DNA of 64,000 nt from Syngnathus acus. Lineage: Eukaryota > Chordata > Actinopteri > Syngnathiformes > Syngnathidae. The translations under genes and the position numbers were made by a program. The notes beneath the pieces were generated by a model. That model saw only the letters and a list, made by a program, of their open reading frames with translations. It was not told the origin of the DNA and ran no database searches. Of the stretch, positions 1-11,777 are shown piece by piece. Every line of letters starts with the position of its first letter. The first letter of the stretch is position 1. The stretch covers positions 25,180,456-25,244,455 of the forward strand of contig NC_051095.1 in the NCBI RefSeq assembly GCF_901709675.1, written 5' to 3'.

Positions 1-190
1 GGTACTTTATCACTGCTGCACTTTGTACTTTATAATTATCTTATTTCATATTTTTATATAGAATGTCACTTTTTTAACCAGCCGAAATACCACTACATTG
101 TTGAAAGCCGTATGCAACGAAATTTCGTTTTGTACACACCTAGTGTTGACAAAATGACAATAAAGTTCTGTCTAAGTCTAAGTCTAAGTG
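1..190 (+). repeat. 3' end of a non-LTR retrotransposon
   Basis: AT-rich sequence ending in GACAATAAAGTTCTGTCTAAG followed by short TCTAAG repeats. An AATAAA-containing end followed by a short tandem tail is the usual 3' end of fish LINEs. The opposite strand of 29925-29990 holds a related end. No coding sequence remains. Confidence 0.5.
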
Positions 191-459
191 GTTGGCAGGC
201 TTTCAGTCCACACTGGGAGCTTGATGTCTTTTTTTGCTTGGGGGCCATCGAAGGTGAAGCCCTTTCCACCACCATTGGGCCTGGTTTGACAAGCTACGCA
301 TCCTTGATGTTTCCATATATATTCCCAGCTACATGCAATGGGTACAGTCTGTCAGAACGTCTGGATGGTAGAATAGAGGCATTCATTTTCTTTCACTTAT
401 TCGGGAGTCAGGTTGTAGGGGCACCAGCGTTTGTCAGGAATTAGGGAAATTCAGGGAAA

Positions 460-625
460 TCCCAAGCCATCCAGGAGACAGTCACTCCAGTGAGTCTTAT
501 GTTATTCCAGGGTCTCCTCAGAGTGGGACGTGCCCAAAACACCTCACCAGGGAGGCGTCCAGGAGACTCCTAACCAAATGACCGAGTTACTTCAGCTGGC
601 TCCTCCAGATACGGCTCAATATTAT
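460..625 (-). pseudogene. RTE-like LINE, short ORF2 C-terminal fragment
   Basis: The stretch around CACCTCACCAGGGAGGCGTC and CAGCTGGCTCCTC resembles 46855-46945, which encodes the C-terminal region after the reverse transcriptase in the minus-strand LINE of this window. It is heavily mutated and open at both ends. Dead fragment. Confidence 0.5.
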
Positions 626-814
626 ATGGCTCAATTGATGACTTCAATGCAGTTCTGTTAAAACCCCTAAATTCAATAGCGACTAGACATATCATGGAAA
701 ATCCACTTTTTTAGCTTTTGAATACATTTTATTGTGCACTTGGAGCCTCCGGGATTGTAGAAATGTTTAATCTATCTCTCTGGGTGTTAAAGGGATACTT
801 TTGTAATCTGTTTG

Positions 815-1440
815 GTTGCTAACAATCGATTTGAATCTTTTCAGTCTGGTTTTAGAGCTAACCACTCTACTGAGACAGCTCTTTTGTTAAAGTGACCAAT
901 GATCTCCTCTTAGCTATCGAGTCCTACACCTCATCGGCACTATTACCACTCGATCTTAGTGCTTCCTTCGACACTGTCGATCACAGCATATTACTAGATT
1001 GTTTTGAAACCTGCTTTGGTATTTCGGGGTCTTTTTTGGTTTAGTTCAGCTCAGTGGCCTAGTGGTAGAGTGTCCGCCCTGAGACTGGAAGGTTGTGGGT
1101 TCAAACCCCGGCCGGGTCATACCAAAGACTATAAAAATGGGACCCATTACCTCCCTGCTTGGCACTCAGCATTAAGGGTTGGAATTGGGGGGTTAGATCA
1201 CCAACTGATTCTCGAGCGCGGCACCGCTGCTGCTCACTGCTCCCCTCTCCCCCAGGGGATGGATTAAAATCACATGGGGATGGGTTAAATGCAGAGGACA
1301 AATTTCACCACACCCAGATGTGTGTGTGACGATCATTGGGACTTTAATCTTTAATCTCTCAGAGAGGACCCACCCATCCATGGGAACACGACCTAATTAA
1401 TTTTACATGTGGTGTCCCGCAGGGATCGGTACTTGGACCT
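815..1440 (+). pseudogene. L2-like LINE reverse transcriptase fragment split by a SINE
   Basis: Residues FQSGFRANHSTETALLLK are readable from about 838 and LSASFDTVDHSILL follows at 950-1000; these are the fingers/palm motifs of L2/CR1-type reverse transcriptases. After the SINE the same domain resumes with LSERTH (about 1358) and CGVPQGSVLGP (1407-1440). There are frame breaks near 893. The fragment stops where another repeat begins at 1442. Clade assignment is from motif resemblance only. Confidence 0.7.
1047..1357 (+). repeat. tRNA-derived SINE, copy 1
   Basis: Begins with a tRNA-like head: A box TGGCCTAGTGG near 1053 and B box GGTTCAAACCCC near 1099, the two internal RNA polymerase III promoter boxes. 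A tRNA-unrelated body of about 200 bp follows, ending in a GTGTGTGTGACGATCATTGG segment and a CTTTAATCTTTAATCT tail. The copy at 40552-40874 is nearly identical. It sits inside an L2-like reverse transcriptase fragment. Confidence 0.85.
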
Positions 1441-1441
1441 C

Positions 1442-1612
1442 CATCCATCCATTTTCTATACCGCTTGTTCCCATGGGGGTCGCGGGTGTGCTGGAGCCTA
1501 TCCCAGCAGTCATCGGGCAGTAGGCAGGAGACACCCTGAACCCGTTGCCAGCCAATCACAGGACATACAGAGACGAACAACCATCCGCACTCGCACTCAC
1601 ACCTAGGGGCAA
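1442..1612 (+). repeat. abundant fish interspersed repeat (CCATCCATTTTCT type)
   Basis: Starts CCATCCATCCATTTTCTATA and continues through CTGGAGCCTATCCCAGCAGT and CAGCCAATCACAGGACATAC to a CACTCGCACTCACACCTA end. This layout is recognised from common fish retrotransposon tails. Shorter related pieces occur near 12243-12305, 14427-14475, 34253-34320 and 44577-44730. Confidence 0.6.
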
Positions 1613-1783
1613 TGGGGCTTGTCATAATTACCCCGAAGTTACTATTTTTAGAACAGCGAACTGCGCATGCGCCGCGGCCGCAGCGTGGTCGGACAAATAC
1701 GAGAGCCGCACAGGTCGTGAACAGCTGAAGCGCAAAAGACCAACTCGCTATTTGTTATCAGAAACAACATTAACGGACCTATC

Positions 1784-2140
1784 ATGGTTACAACAAAACA
1801 TTGCTGCTTTGGTGTCTGCCGGAGCGACTCGCGATATGCTGACCGGGGTCATGAGGGGAGTTTTCTTCATATTTTTCCAAAGCTGAGGAGAAATGCCTTC
1901 GCTGTTTAGAAGCTTGTAAACGGCAGGGATTTACAGTAAAAAATGTCACCAATCACACATATATGTGCTCTCTGCATTTTGTCGGTGGAAATGGGCCAAC
2001 ATCTGAAAATCCCGATCCAAAACCAGCGACTGCAACGTCTGTGGAGGAATGTTTATCGTCTGCTTTCTCAATAGAAAACATGCTATTCTTCGCCATAACA
2101 CGTGGGACATTGACTTGTTTGTATGAACATGAACATTAAT
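1784..2140 (+). pseudogene. THAP zinc-finger domain relic, frameshifted
   Basis: An ATG at 1784 opens a frame with CCFGVCRSD and a later FPKL, the start of a C2CH THAP DNA-binding domain. About 107 bp on, in a different frame, come KCLRCLEACKRQGF, CSLHFVGG and NPDPKPA, which resemble the second half of a THAP domain with its C-x2-H pair. A one-base shift near 1885 separates the halves. THAP domains of this style are found in P-like and IS4EU/ISL2EU-like fish transposases as well as host proteins. No intact downstream catalytic domain is visible, so I read this as a dead transposase start. Confidence 0.55.
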
Positions 2141-3199
2141 ATATACATTAACTATAGAGCTAAATTAAATATAGACGCAAATTCTGAGATATATACAATA
2201 TGGTTGGATGTCTCAAAGGCTGTACTACTAAGAAATTAAACACTTTTCTGTTTCCTTTTTGAAGAAATTGTACATCTCAAGTTGCTTCATCTTGAATAAG
2301 AGGAGAGGGATGACCCCAAACAGCTCCAGCAGCCAAACGACAAGGGATGACACAGCTGACCTTCAAATCAATGCTGACACAACCGCAGAGATTGATCCAT
2401 TTTGAAAGATGCATCGAGAGAATAAAATCATTTAGATTGCTAGGTAAAATAATTCCCTTGTTGCTGCAGCTAGTTTTTTCACAAATGGATTTTGTTGCTT
2501 GCTGCTTAGTATTTTCAAGAACCACGTTATTAAATTGAGGGCAGCTCTTACAATACCAATTTTGATAGGTACTGTGTAGTAGAGAGGAACGGAATTGCAT
2601 CTGTGCGACATGCCTGCATGAAATACATTGTCAATTAACGTGAACATATAAACCTTGTATGAGTGCTCATCACAAAATATTTAACACATTGGAACAAAAA
2701 CAGATACAACATTTGAAATTCACAAGCTTGTTTATTGAATAAATCACGTTTGCGAATTTTTCCCATAGACTAGATTTTACTGTCATTTCAAACTCAAAAT
2801 GTTTAGATGTTTCGGAATGCCACAGTGAGGAAAACCTTTCAAATCGCCATTCGGAGGTTGAGGATCCTCTTTCGCTGAACTTGATGTTGATGCAGCTTTT
2901 ACGTCGTACCACGCACCGCCATCTACAGATGGATAAATGGGAAGCTTTTGGTTGACCGCATGCTGGCATCTGTGCAAACAGAATGAATGGATCAGTATAT
3001 TTATAAAATAACTAACAATCATACAATTTCAAAGATGGATCGTAAGGTCCAGTATATTCCCCCCTTGCATTAGCGTCATTATCAGAACACTGTCATTACC
3101 CTTCCTAATATTATCTAATAATATTGATAGCATATAACAGACAAGTTGTGACTTCCAAAATGTTCAATTTTCATGAAAGTTAGCAACACGAGGTTAGCT
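2141..3199. other. no gene recognised
   Basis: AT-rich sequence with short open frames on both strands that lack recognisable domains. It could be the decayed body of the THAP-bearing element to its left, but nothing in the sequence shows this. Confidence 0.5.
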
Positions 3200-4421
3200 T
3201 GCAGGACTTAATAGAGGCCTTAAAGGCTCTGGATGTGGGGCTATCCTGGCTGACGCGCCTCTACAGCATTGCGTGGACATCGGGGACGGTGCCTCTGGAT
3301 TGGCAGACTGGGGTGGTGGTTCCACTCTTTAAGAAGAGGGACCGGAGGGTGTGTTCCAACTACAGAGGAAGCACACTCCTCAGCCTCCCTGGTAAGGTCT
3401 ATTCAGGGGTGCAGGAGAGGAGGGTCCGTCAGGAGGTCGAATCTCGCATTCAGGAGGAGCAGTGTGATTTTCGTTCTGGCCGTGGAACAGTGGACCAGCT
3501 CTATACCCTCGGCAGGATCCTCGAGGGTGCATGGGAGTTCGCTCAACCAGTCCACATGTGTTTTGTGACTGGAGAAGGCGTTTGACCGTGTCCCTTGGGA
3601 AGTTCTGTGGAGGGTGCTTCGGGAATATGGGCTGCCGAACCGACTGATAAGGGCGGTTTGGTCCCTGTATCATCGATGCCAGAGTTTGGTCCGCATTTCC
3701 GGCAGTAAGTCGGACTCGTTCCCAGTGAGGCTTGGACTCCGCCAAGGCTGCCCTTTGTTACCGATTCTGTTCATAAACTTTTATGGACAGAATTTCTAGG
3801 CGCAGCCGAGGTGTTGAGGGTGTCCGGTTTGGGGACCTCAGCATTGCATCTCTGCTTTTTGCAGACGACGTGGTGCTGTTGGCTTCTTCAAGCCGTGATC
3901 TCCAGCTCTCACTGGAGCGGTTGGCAGCCGAGTGTAAACCGGCCAGAATGAGGATCAGCTCCTCCAAATCTGTCCATGGTCCTCATTCGGAAAAGGGTGG
4001 AATGCCCTCTCCGGATCGGGGATGAGATCCTGCCCCATGTGGAGGAGTTCAAGTATCTTGGGGTCTTGTTCACGAGCGTGGGCAGGATGGAGCACGAGAT
4101 CGACAGGCGGATCGGTGCAGCGTCGGCTGTAATGCGGACTCTGTACCGGTCCATCGTGGTGAAGAGAGAGCTGAGCCTAAAGGCAAAGCTCTCAATTTAC
4201 CGGTCGATATACGCTCCTACCCTCACTTATGGTCACGAGCTATAGGTCGTGACCGACAGACAAAGATCCCGGATACAAGCGGCCGAAATGACTTTTCTCC
4301 GCAGGGTGTCCGAGCTCTCCCTTAGAGATAGGGTGAGAAGCGCAGTCATCCGGGAGAGACTCAGAGTAGAACCGAGGGGTTTGGTGAGTCGGTTTCAGGG
4401 GTTCGGCAGAGCCTCCACTCC
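3200..4421 (+). pseudogene. RTE-like LINE ORF2 fragment (reverse transcriptase to C-terminus)
   Basis: Fragments in several frames spell the same reverse transcriptase as the copies at 36.4 and 46.7 kb: PLDWQTGVVVPLFKK, ISRRSRGVEGVRFGDL, SLLFADDVVLLASSS (the FADD catalytic motif) and EFKYLGVLF. The C-terminal part with LTYGHEL and RIQAAEM follows to about 4420. Frameshifts and stops occur near 3570 and 3965. Both ends are truncated: the endonuclease is missing, and so is the GGAT tail. Not functional. Confidence 0.85.
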
Positions 4422-7400
4422 GGAGGTCCAAACACACCTGATTTATAAATTCGCATATCTGAACTGGTCTCGCAAAGGCAACAGCAGAAGTCACACTGGT
4501 TTGCTGGTATGTCATTTGTTGTGAATTCATGCATTGTGTTGGTTCTATTCTTTGAACAAGGTGATGTTTATGCACGGCTCATTTTGTGCACCAGTAAAAA
4601 CATCTCTGTCTTGAATTTGAAAAAAATAAATATATATTCACAAAAGAGGGGACTTGCTAAGCAGTGCCCAGCCGTATTAGATGTCATTTTCAGACACATG
4701 GACCAACCTCAACATTACGACCACATGCACAATATAATAATAGCCTATATAAGAGCCGTAGCCAAAATATTGCAAGTCAGCCTACAATGTCACAACCGTC
4801 CAACGCACTCCAAATGAAAGTATGACCACTTCACCAACGAAAAATGTGCAGCATAACATTCATAGTGTCTAACAGCTGCTTTACGCATCAAGCAAGCCAA
4901 TACAAACAATCATCACCTTCCTTAAAACCCGGGTCCGGTTTACTGGTAATGATCCACATATGTAAGGGCAAATGCAAGAGCAGTTATAAATACAGTAGCA
5001 GAACTTAGTAAATTACATTAAATGGTAAGTGCAATCAAGAATTTTTATTTATTCAATATTTTGCAGAGTGGTATATGGTGTATTTTTGTCTCACCAAGCC
5101 CAGAGGTAACCATCTGCAAATGGTGGTATAAACATGTAAACAAACTGTAATGTGCGTGTGTGTGTGTGTGTGTGCGTGTGCGTGAGAGTGTCTGTTACGT
5201 TGGAAAGCGTAGCAAGGTAAAATAAAATAAAAAACTGACAGTAAAGTTGGTGCATCAGGATATAGGGGGGGGGGGGTTACAAAGAAAAGACATATTGTAA
5301 CAAATAATTGACTTATAGATAAATGTGTTAATTAGAAAAAAAATTCTAACAACACTGAAATTCTGCACACATGAAGCAAGGCTGCGGAGTATTGGACTGA
5401 ACAAACGCCCGTCTGCTCATGGCTACTAGCCCCTAGCTGCTTTCTTATGGTTAACTGCACCAACTGCAGGGGTCTCCTGGTCAACTCATCAAGATCCCCT
5501 ATCTAGTCTGTTTTATGTCTTTCTGCTCCAACACACCTGATTCACACTGTCAGCTCATGAACAAGCTTTTCACAAGCCTGATAATCATCTTAAATATTTG
5601 AATCAGGTGAGTTGGATCTAACCTGGCAAGAGCTGGCTCTGATACGTGAACCACTCAACAGAGTTCTGCAAAGTATCACTCTGGGACTGCACCACTATGA
5701 TCTGCTCAGGAAAGGTGGGACATACAGTACAGCAGTTGGAGTTGATTGGCCGATGCGGCAACCAAACATTTGTTTTAACCAATCACAACAACTGATGATA
5801 ACATTGTCACCGGCAGCTAAAAATTAACAAAGTTCTTTCAAAAAGGAAACATCCATGCATTCGTCTACCGATGTCACCATGTTTGGTTTGTCCGTTCCCC
5901 CCTGCCCCAGCGCTTCTTGTTTATGGGTCGGGGAGGGTGTTGCACAGTTATACTGGAGTAATCAGCCTTGCGTACTACTGCATTGTGGAAAGCCTCCTGT
6001 GGAGGGCAGAAGTGATTCGAGATAAGCACTCAGTCAGCTACATGAAGAAGAGCGAGGAAATAGGAAGATTGAGGACGATGGCAAAAGCAGAATACAGACA
6101 GCTTACGATTCAAGAAAGCATTTTGAGCTATTGTAAGAAAAAAATATCTCTCGCAACGTTCAGCAATGATGAAAGAAATCGTGTGGGGAGAGCACGAAGC
6201 AGGTCTGTCTTCTTGCAGCATGGCTGATAATGGCATACACCTGTCTGTGCAAACAAATTCAAACAAATGTACGTACAGAGGTGGGTATTCCGTCCCTGTG
6301 ACAGAATGGTCACCGACAGACGCCCATTTTCCGGTGTTTATCACGGGAGAGAGATGTGACAAGACGCAATGAAAATGTTGGACATGTGGTGTATTTATCA
6401 GACTGCAAGTTAAAGGCATTACAGATGAAACCAGAGCCTTTTCGTCTGTTTTTGAATACTGCGCATGGGCAGGTTTTTAGGTCCACACTCACCATACGCT
6501 CCATATTTGAAGTTGTATTTACAGTCAGCAGCCGACTTCCTACGTGTTAGTTACACTACAAACACCAAACTTAGAAATGATGTATGAAATGAATAGACAT
6601 GTACTACTACAGCGATTAAACAATTCTACTAACCCATTACTAACCCATTGTGTCTCAATATAGCTGACATGATTCTAGGCCATAAAATTAGTTATTTTCA
6701 CAAAATATACAGATAAACAAAACCTGTTCAAAGAAATTTGGCTAACAATGCATCACTTCTGATTCCCTTCTTCTTCCTCAGTGCACAAAAACGAATTACC
6801 AAGAATAACTCGCATTTTGTTTTGTTCAACCAATGTCCTCCACTTCTCAGATGTCAAAAACAGGCTTTCTTTTGGGAGAACCATCATCATCACGGCGTTC
6901 ATCAGCCATTTTCACACAGAAGTCAAGCAGGGAATTCTACAACGAAGCCAAAATGTCCAAAATTCACAAGTTAAACACATGTGCAGTACTTGCCGCAGGG
7001 ATGTAAGCGAGTATGGATATCAACAAGGAAATACAACACAGAAGACAGATTGATTGACAAGTTAACTGACCAATGTTGCCATTATTCAAGCCGACAATTA
7101 TTGGTTGAGATTTTTCTGGTCCCACCGGGGTTCAGTTTATTTTAAGATGCCCTATTTAACAGTTCATCAGTATGTGGGGAGAAATTTGAGAAATATTACA
7201 AAATAAATTCAAAATGAAATTCTCTCCAATACCTTTAAAGTTTACCATTGGAATGTCAAACTATATGTGTAAATGGAAACATGACGATAATGGTAACTAA
7301 ATTGTTGATGAATAAAAAATAAGGCTAAATATAATTTACAAAATAAAACCTATACTAAAATGTCTCATAATTTTCATCTACCAAGATGAGGACAAATGTC

Positions 7401-7493
7401 ACAAAATGTGCTAATTTCTGACATCGTCTGAATTTCCTTAATCTTGATCACGGTAGTACTTGGATCAGAAAAAAAGACCGCACTGCGGGGAAA
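4422..7493. other. non-coding stretch, no gene recognised
   Basis: Contains a short (GT)n run near 5154-5182, a poly-G run near 5265 and several short open frames without domain signatures. The segment 5615-5710 resembles 20585-20640 (CAAGAGC, GATACGTGAA/GATATGTGAA, GTATCA and TCTGGGAC in the same order), so a decayed repeat is shared between the two places. Otherwise I see nothing. Confidence 0.5.
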
Positions 7494-7510
7494 GGTGTGT
7501 GTGTGTGCGC

Positions 7511-7606
<96 letters not shown>
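7494..7606. repeat. (GT)n microsatellite
   Basis: About 110 bp of almost pure GT dinucleotides with a GCGCGC interruption near 7507. Open frames read through it on both strands are translation artefacts (poly Cys-Val, poly Thr-His). Confidence 0.97.
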
Positions 7607-9120
7607 CTCCATTGCAAAGGAACTTTCCAAATACGTCTAGTTATTTTACTCATTTTGTTTGCTTGTGAATTTGATTTAAGCGTCACAAGACTGAAACAAC
7701 ATGAAATGTGTCAAGTGTCAGCCATAGACAAAAACAGAGGCGAATGGGTCACTTTGAAATATTTTTCAGCCTTGGCTAATAAATAAGACAGAAGTGATGG
7801 CTTGGACGGTCAGTCGCCATTCGGTTCTGGCTTGAGGCCTGGTGGTTGGGACCACTGATATAGGCCAATGTCAGCTGACCCACGAGGGCCCCCTTTAGCT
7901 CGGCGCCCTGGGCAATAGCATGCCTTCCCTAACGTGTTATGGTGCCTGTGCTCTTCCACCAGTGTAAGTGCCACAGGGCAGCATCCAATAATCAGATGAA
8001 ATATCATGGCTGATTTGTGGTGGGATCTTGTTGCACGGCCGTAGAATGCTGCAGGGTGTTTGTTTCCACCCACTGGTCACAGGTCAGGTCCATGGGCCGC
8101 AAACACATTTCTATGCTTGGGATTTGGAGAGGGGAAAGTGATACTGCGGGTATTATTCCCTAACATATTGACGGCGTAAATAGATGTGGAGGTTTGCACT
8201 CTTGCAGGAATCTGCAGCTCCGAGCCAATTGTCCATGTGGCGACAGTTTCAAATTCACACAGAAATGAGAAGCATGCAGCCGACAGCAGGCAGCGCTGGC
8301 TGTGGCAGCAGGCCAACAATGCCAGGTGTTCTCTGGCTCCCTAATGCAGTGTGATCCCTTTGCTGAATGTCCTCTGCGCCGTCCTCACTTGTGCAATGAT
8401 AACACATTAAGAGTGCTTTTGATTCTCCTTTTCCAGTTACTTTTTATTAATTTTGCCCCAAGTTACACTGTTTATTTATCACTCCCTTTCACGATCATGT
8501 CAGTGTTTGTCCTAAAATGGGGGGATTATATGTAAATGGTTTTTACAATAGGCATCTGGTTAATGTAGCCATCCATTATCAAGTGTTTAGTTTCACTATC
8601 TTCTTTTGGGAGTTGACGTTCTTATTGTATTCAAGCCAATTTGTGAACTCCATTTGGACTGTTAGAAGACGCAAGATGCAAGTAGCTGTGCAAGAATAAT
8701 AATTTTGTTCTAAAAAAACAAAAATAAAAAAATCTTATGTGAATGAATTAGTGGCAGATTACTCTCAAACAAATATGCCTTTAGCAGTTCAACACGTGGT
8801 GAAAGACCGACTTTTTTTAATTGCATGCTAGCTTGAAAAGAACACAGCAAGTACACAGTGTCCCCTTTTCCAACATTTCCCTTTGTAATGACATGATGTT
8901 TCTCCTGGGACTCAAGCGTCCTTCACTAATGTCAAAACATCATTTTTTTGTTGTTGTTTTGTGGGTACTGAGTGTACTAGAGGAAGTCAAAATTAAAGGT
9001 GCATCAACAGTGATTTTTTTTTTTTTTTTAAAGAAATTCAGCATGTCAGTATCTGGCATAGGCTACTTGTATTTCATGATGCTGATGGTCCACCTCCACA
9101 GTATGTCTTGAACAGCGTTT
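7607..9120. other. non-coding stretch, no gene recognised
   Basis: No coding exon is visible. The part 7810-8400 is less AT-rich and more mixed in composition than its surroundings and has no repeat signature I know, so it is a candidate for conserved non-coding DNA, but that cannot be judged without alignment to other fish. A poly-T run lies near 9013. Confidence 0.4.
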
Positions 9121-9122
9121 TA

Positions 9123-9552
9123 CCGTATTGGCCCGAATATAAGACGACCCTGATTATAAGACGACCCCCTCTTTTTCAAGACTCAAGTTTGAAAAAAGAC
9201 TTTTTGAACACCAAATTTAATTTTTATACAGAAAATAACTACAGTACATCTGAAACAAACGATTATAACAATATATTCGAGAGAAAAAGCATGTTGTTTT
9301 GCCTCATTCAAATCATGCAAAAACTGTCTATCACATCTTAATATCTGAACATTTAAATGTGTAAACTAAAGTGCAATCACATTTGTAAATGAATGGCTTC
9401 TGGTTTTTGAAATGTAAGTAAACCAATCTATTGTGATAAAACAACAAAATTGCAATAACTGCATTAACCATCAAAGTGAATTCTGAATAAGGAAAAACAT
9501 TGCAATGAAATAATGCAAACTGCTACTGCTATTGTTGGGGAGCCTGAGGACT
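9123..9552 (+). mobile_element. partial MITE, CCGTATTGGCCCG end
   Basis: A TA dinucleotide precedes CCGTATTGGCCCGAATATAA, followed by ATTATAAGACGACC, i.e. two copies of a TATAAGACGACC motif at the terminus. This is the left end of a TA-inserting non-autonomous element. No matching right end is present before the hAT insertion at 9561, nor just after it, so the element is truncated or its inner edge is undetermined. Confidence 0.6.
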
Positions 9553-9560
9553 GTATAGGG

Positions 9561-10596
9561 CAGATATGGGCAAACTACGGCCCGCGGGCCACATCCGGCC
9601 CACGGGGCCGTTTAATCCGGCCCGCCAAACCTGAATAAATTGTATTATTATTATTATTTGGGTCATTTCTGCAATTACTATGTTTCCCCAGTAGATGGGG
9701 AAGCGCCCGCCCGCGCATTAATCCCGGGAGCCGTCTCAGAAAGCTCGGTGCACAATCACAAGTGCGTGTGCGCACTCAGTAGTACGTAGTAATTTCATCT
9801 ATCAGTGCCGAATTTCGCGTGTAGGCTGTGACGTCAATATTCTTGTAATTCGCGCGCTGAGTTTTCAGATACAGTGTTACGCTAATGCCACCCACAAACC
9901 TTCCCCTGGAATCCTTGCATTAAAATGAGTGGCCCGAGGAAAAGAAAGGTGGACACTGAGTGCCGAATTTTAAAAAAGAGTGGACAATTTGGCTCGACCT
10001 AGTACGTGTGTGAGAAGACGTTCAGCCACATGAACGTCAACAAAGCCCGTCACAGATCTAGGTTAACGGACCGACACCTCGGCTCTATCCTAAGAATTAC
10101 CACAACAAATTTTACTCCAGACTATGATGCACTAGCAAAAAAGGGAAACCAACAATACTATTGATTTCTTTATTACTTTATTTAGATGTATTCTTTCACT
10201 GATTCTTCAAGATGATGTATTTAGTCAGAATGTTTGCCGTTGGATGTGATTTCGCCTCATTAGATAAACATATTTCATAAATCTGACCTGCAGGCGCTGA
10301 AGTGATGGAAAATGTTATTCATCATAACAGTGTCGTATTTAATAAGAATCACTGATAGCAGTTTTTTGGTGAAATATTTTTTTAATGCTGTTAATAAATG
10401 CATTTGTTTTCAAAAAGCTTTTTTTAATATCCATGCTTTAGTATCTACTAAAAGTAAAAACCTTTAATGCAATGACCTTTACATGTCATTTATATTACTT
10501 CACACAAACACTACATCCATCTGCTCCTGGTTCGGCCCCCCGGTCAAAATTTAGAACCCAATTCGGCCCGCAAGTCAAAAAGATTGCCCACCCCTG
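9561..10596 (+). mobile_element. internally deleted hAT transposon, copy 1
   Basis: Flanked by an exact 8-bp target duplication GTATAGGG (9553-9560 and 10597-10604), the length typical of hAT elements. Ends are CAGATATGGGCAAAC on the left and, on the opposite strand, CAGGGGTGGGCAATC on the right, followed by GGCCCGCGGGCC-type subterminal sequence. At 1036 bp it is far shorter than an autonomous hAT. It shares both ends and the inner junction with the copies at 20693 and 34578, so all three derive from one deletion derivative. Confidence 0.92.
9925..10164 (+). pseudogene. hAT transposase remnant, N-terminus joined to C-terminus
   Basis: The frame starts MSGPRKRKVDTECR, the N-terminus of GTF2IRD2-like hAT transposases, and passes after GQFGST directly into YVCEKTFSHMNVNKARHR and ALAKKG, the C-terminal dimerisation (hATC) region. 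The BED finger and the whole DDE core are deleted. An extra in-frame TAG codon lies between GST and YVCEK; the copy at 35009-35245 lacks this triplet and is open. Family assignment is from residue recognition. Confidence 0.75.
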
Positions 10597-10604
10597 GTAT
10601 AGGG

Positions 10605-10711
10605 GTTTGGCTTGGATGGTTATGTTCTTTTTGCCCCCGGGTGTCAGTCAGAACACAGGAGGGAAGACGTGGTTCAGTTTTGATTGCTTTACTGAATTAT
10701 TGGCAAAAAAG
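10605..10711. other. spacer between two transposons
   Basis: About 100 bp of flanking DNA beginning after the target duplication of the hAT copy; nothing recognisable. Confidence 0.6.
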
Positions 10712-10713
10712 TA

Positions 10714-11499
10714 CCGTGTTTTTTCATGCATAATGCGCAACATTTAACTAATTTATTGTCCTAAAATCTGGGGTGCGCATTATGCATGGATACAAAATTT
10801 TTTTGAAGAAAATCTCCCTCGAAATAAAACTTGAAATCACACCTTTCTTCTTGTTTGTTGTCAATCGCGCATCGCATTCAGCCATCCTGCCCAACACAGT
10901 CAGTAAAATTCATAATTGACGACACATCGTTTGATGCGATGATGCAATCCTTGATGGTGTGTTATTGTCAAATATTGTTTGTTTTTTAATCTCCATCGCA
11001 AACCGGATATCATACGGAGGCCGCCATTACAGATGCGCAGAACGGATGCGCAAGACACGTCAGCTATATAAAGAGCGAGAGTTCAGTTCTCTACCTAAAT
11101 GCGTATTACAGGTAATATTTTATTTCACAACACTTTGCCTTGTTCCTTTCTTCTCTGCTGTTCACTTCAAACACGCTCCATACGAACACAATACTCTCGT
11201 ATCAGACGCTTGCTCGATCACCTGCTCGTTTGCTGTCACAATGTACCCAACACAAATCCGAAACATTTCTTCGCTATCGAGTTTGCTAGCGCATGCGCAG
11301 TGATACTGGCCGGCAGAATAACATCCGGTTGTTCCCAAAGATGATATTTTTTCTGAAATAATTTTACGTTTACGGACTTAAGTAAGAGTCAAAATTTGGG
11401 TGCGTATTATACATGGGTACAGGCTTTTTTCCAGCATCGACATGCCATTTTTAGGGTGCGTATTATGCACGGGGGCGCATTATGCGTGGAAAAACACGG
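10714..11499. mobile_element. MITE with CCGTGTTTTT terminal inverted repeats
   Basis: Terminal repeats CCGTGTTTTTTCATGCATAA and, inverted, TTATGCGTGGAAAAACACGG, with TA on both sides (10712-10713 and 11500-11501). Subterminal sequence repeats the GTGCGCATTATGC motif several times in both orientations (10773, 11400, 11455, 11475). There is no coding capacity. TA target use suggests mobilisation by a Tc1/mariner- or pogo-type transposase; this is inference. Confidence 0.8.
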
Positions 11500-11633
11500 T
11501 AACAGGCACTGTGGCTCATAGGGGCATACAGGCAAACTGGCAAAAGGGTATAGGCACATGTTTGGTCGTAAGGATGTGAGAGCAAGTGTGTGTAGTGTAC
11601 ATGGGTGAGTCTTTGGGTGAGTGAATGTGATTC

Positions 11634-11675
11634 TTGTGTGTGTGTGATTATTGTATGAAATGTGTGACGGGTGTG

Positions 11676-11753
<78 letters not shown>

Positions 11754-11777
11754 CATGTGTGTGTGTGTGCGTGCGTG
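11634..11777. repeat. (GT)n microsatellite
   Basis: Interrupted GT array, nearly pure from about 11680 to 11748, then GCGTGCATGTG variants. Apparent reading frames through it are artefacts. Confidence 0.95.

Noticed and set aside
1047-1120. A functional tRNA gene at the A and B boxes
   Set aside because: The tRNA-like head is followed by a repeat body, recurs at 40552 with the same body, and does not fold into a full cloverleaf; it is a SINE.
7444-7786. Open frames of Cys-Val or Thr-His repeats around the GT arrays (also 11407-11886)
   Set aside because: They are translations of dinucleotide repeats, open on both strands.
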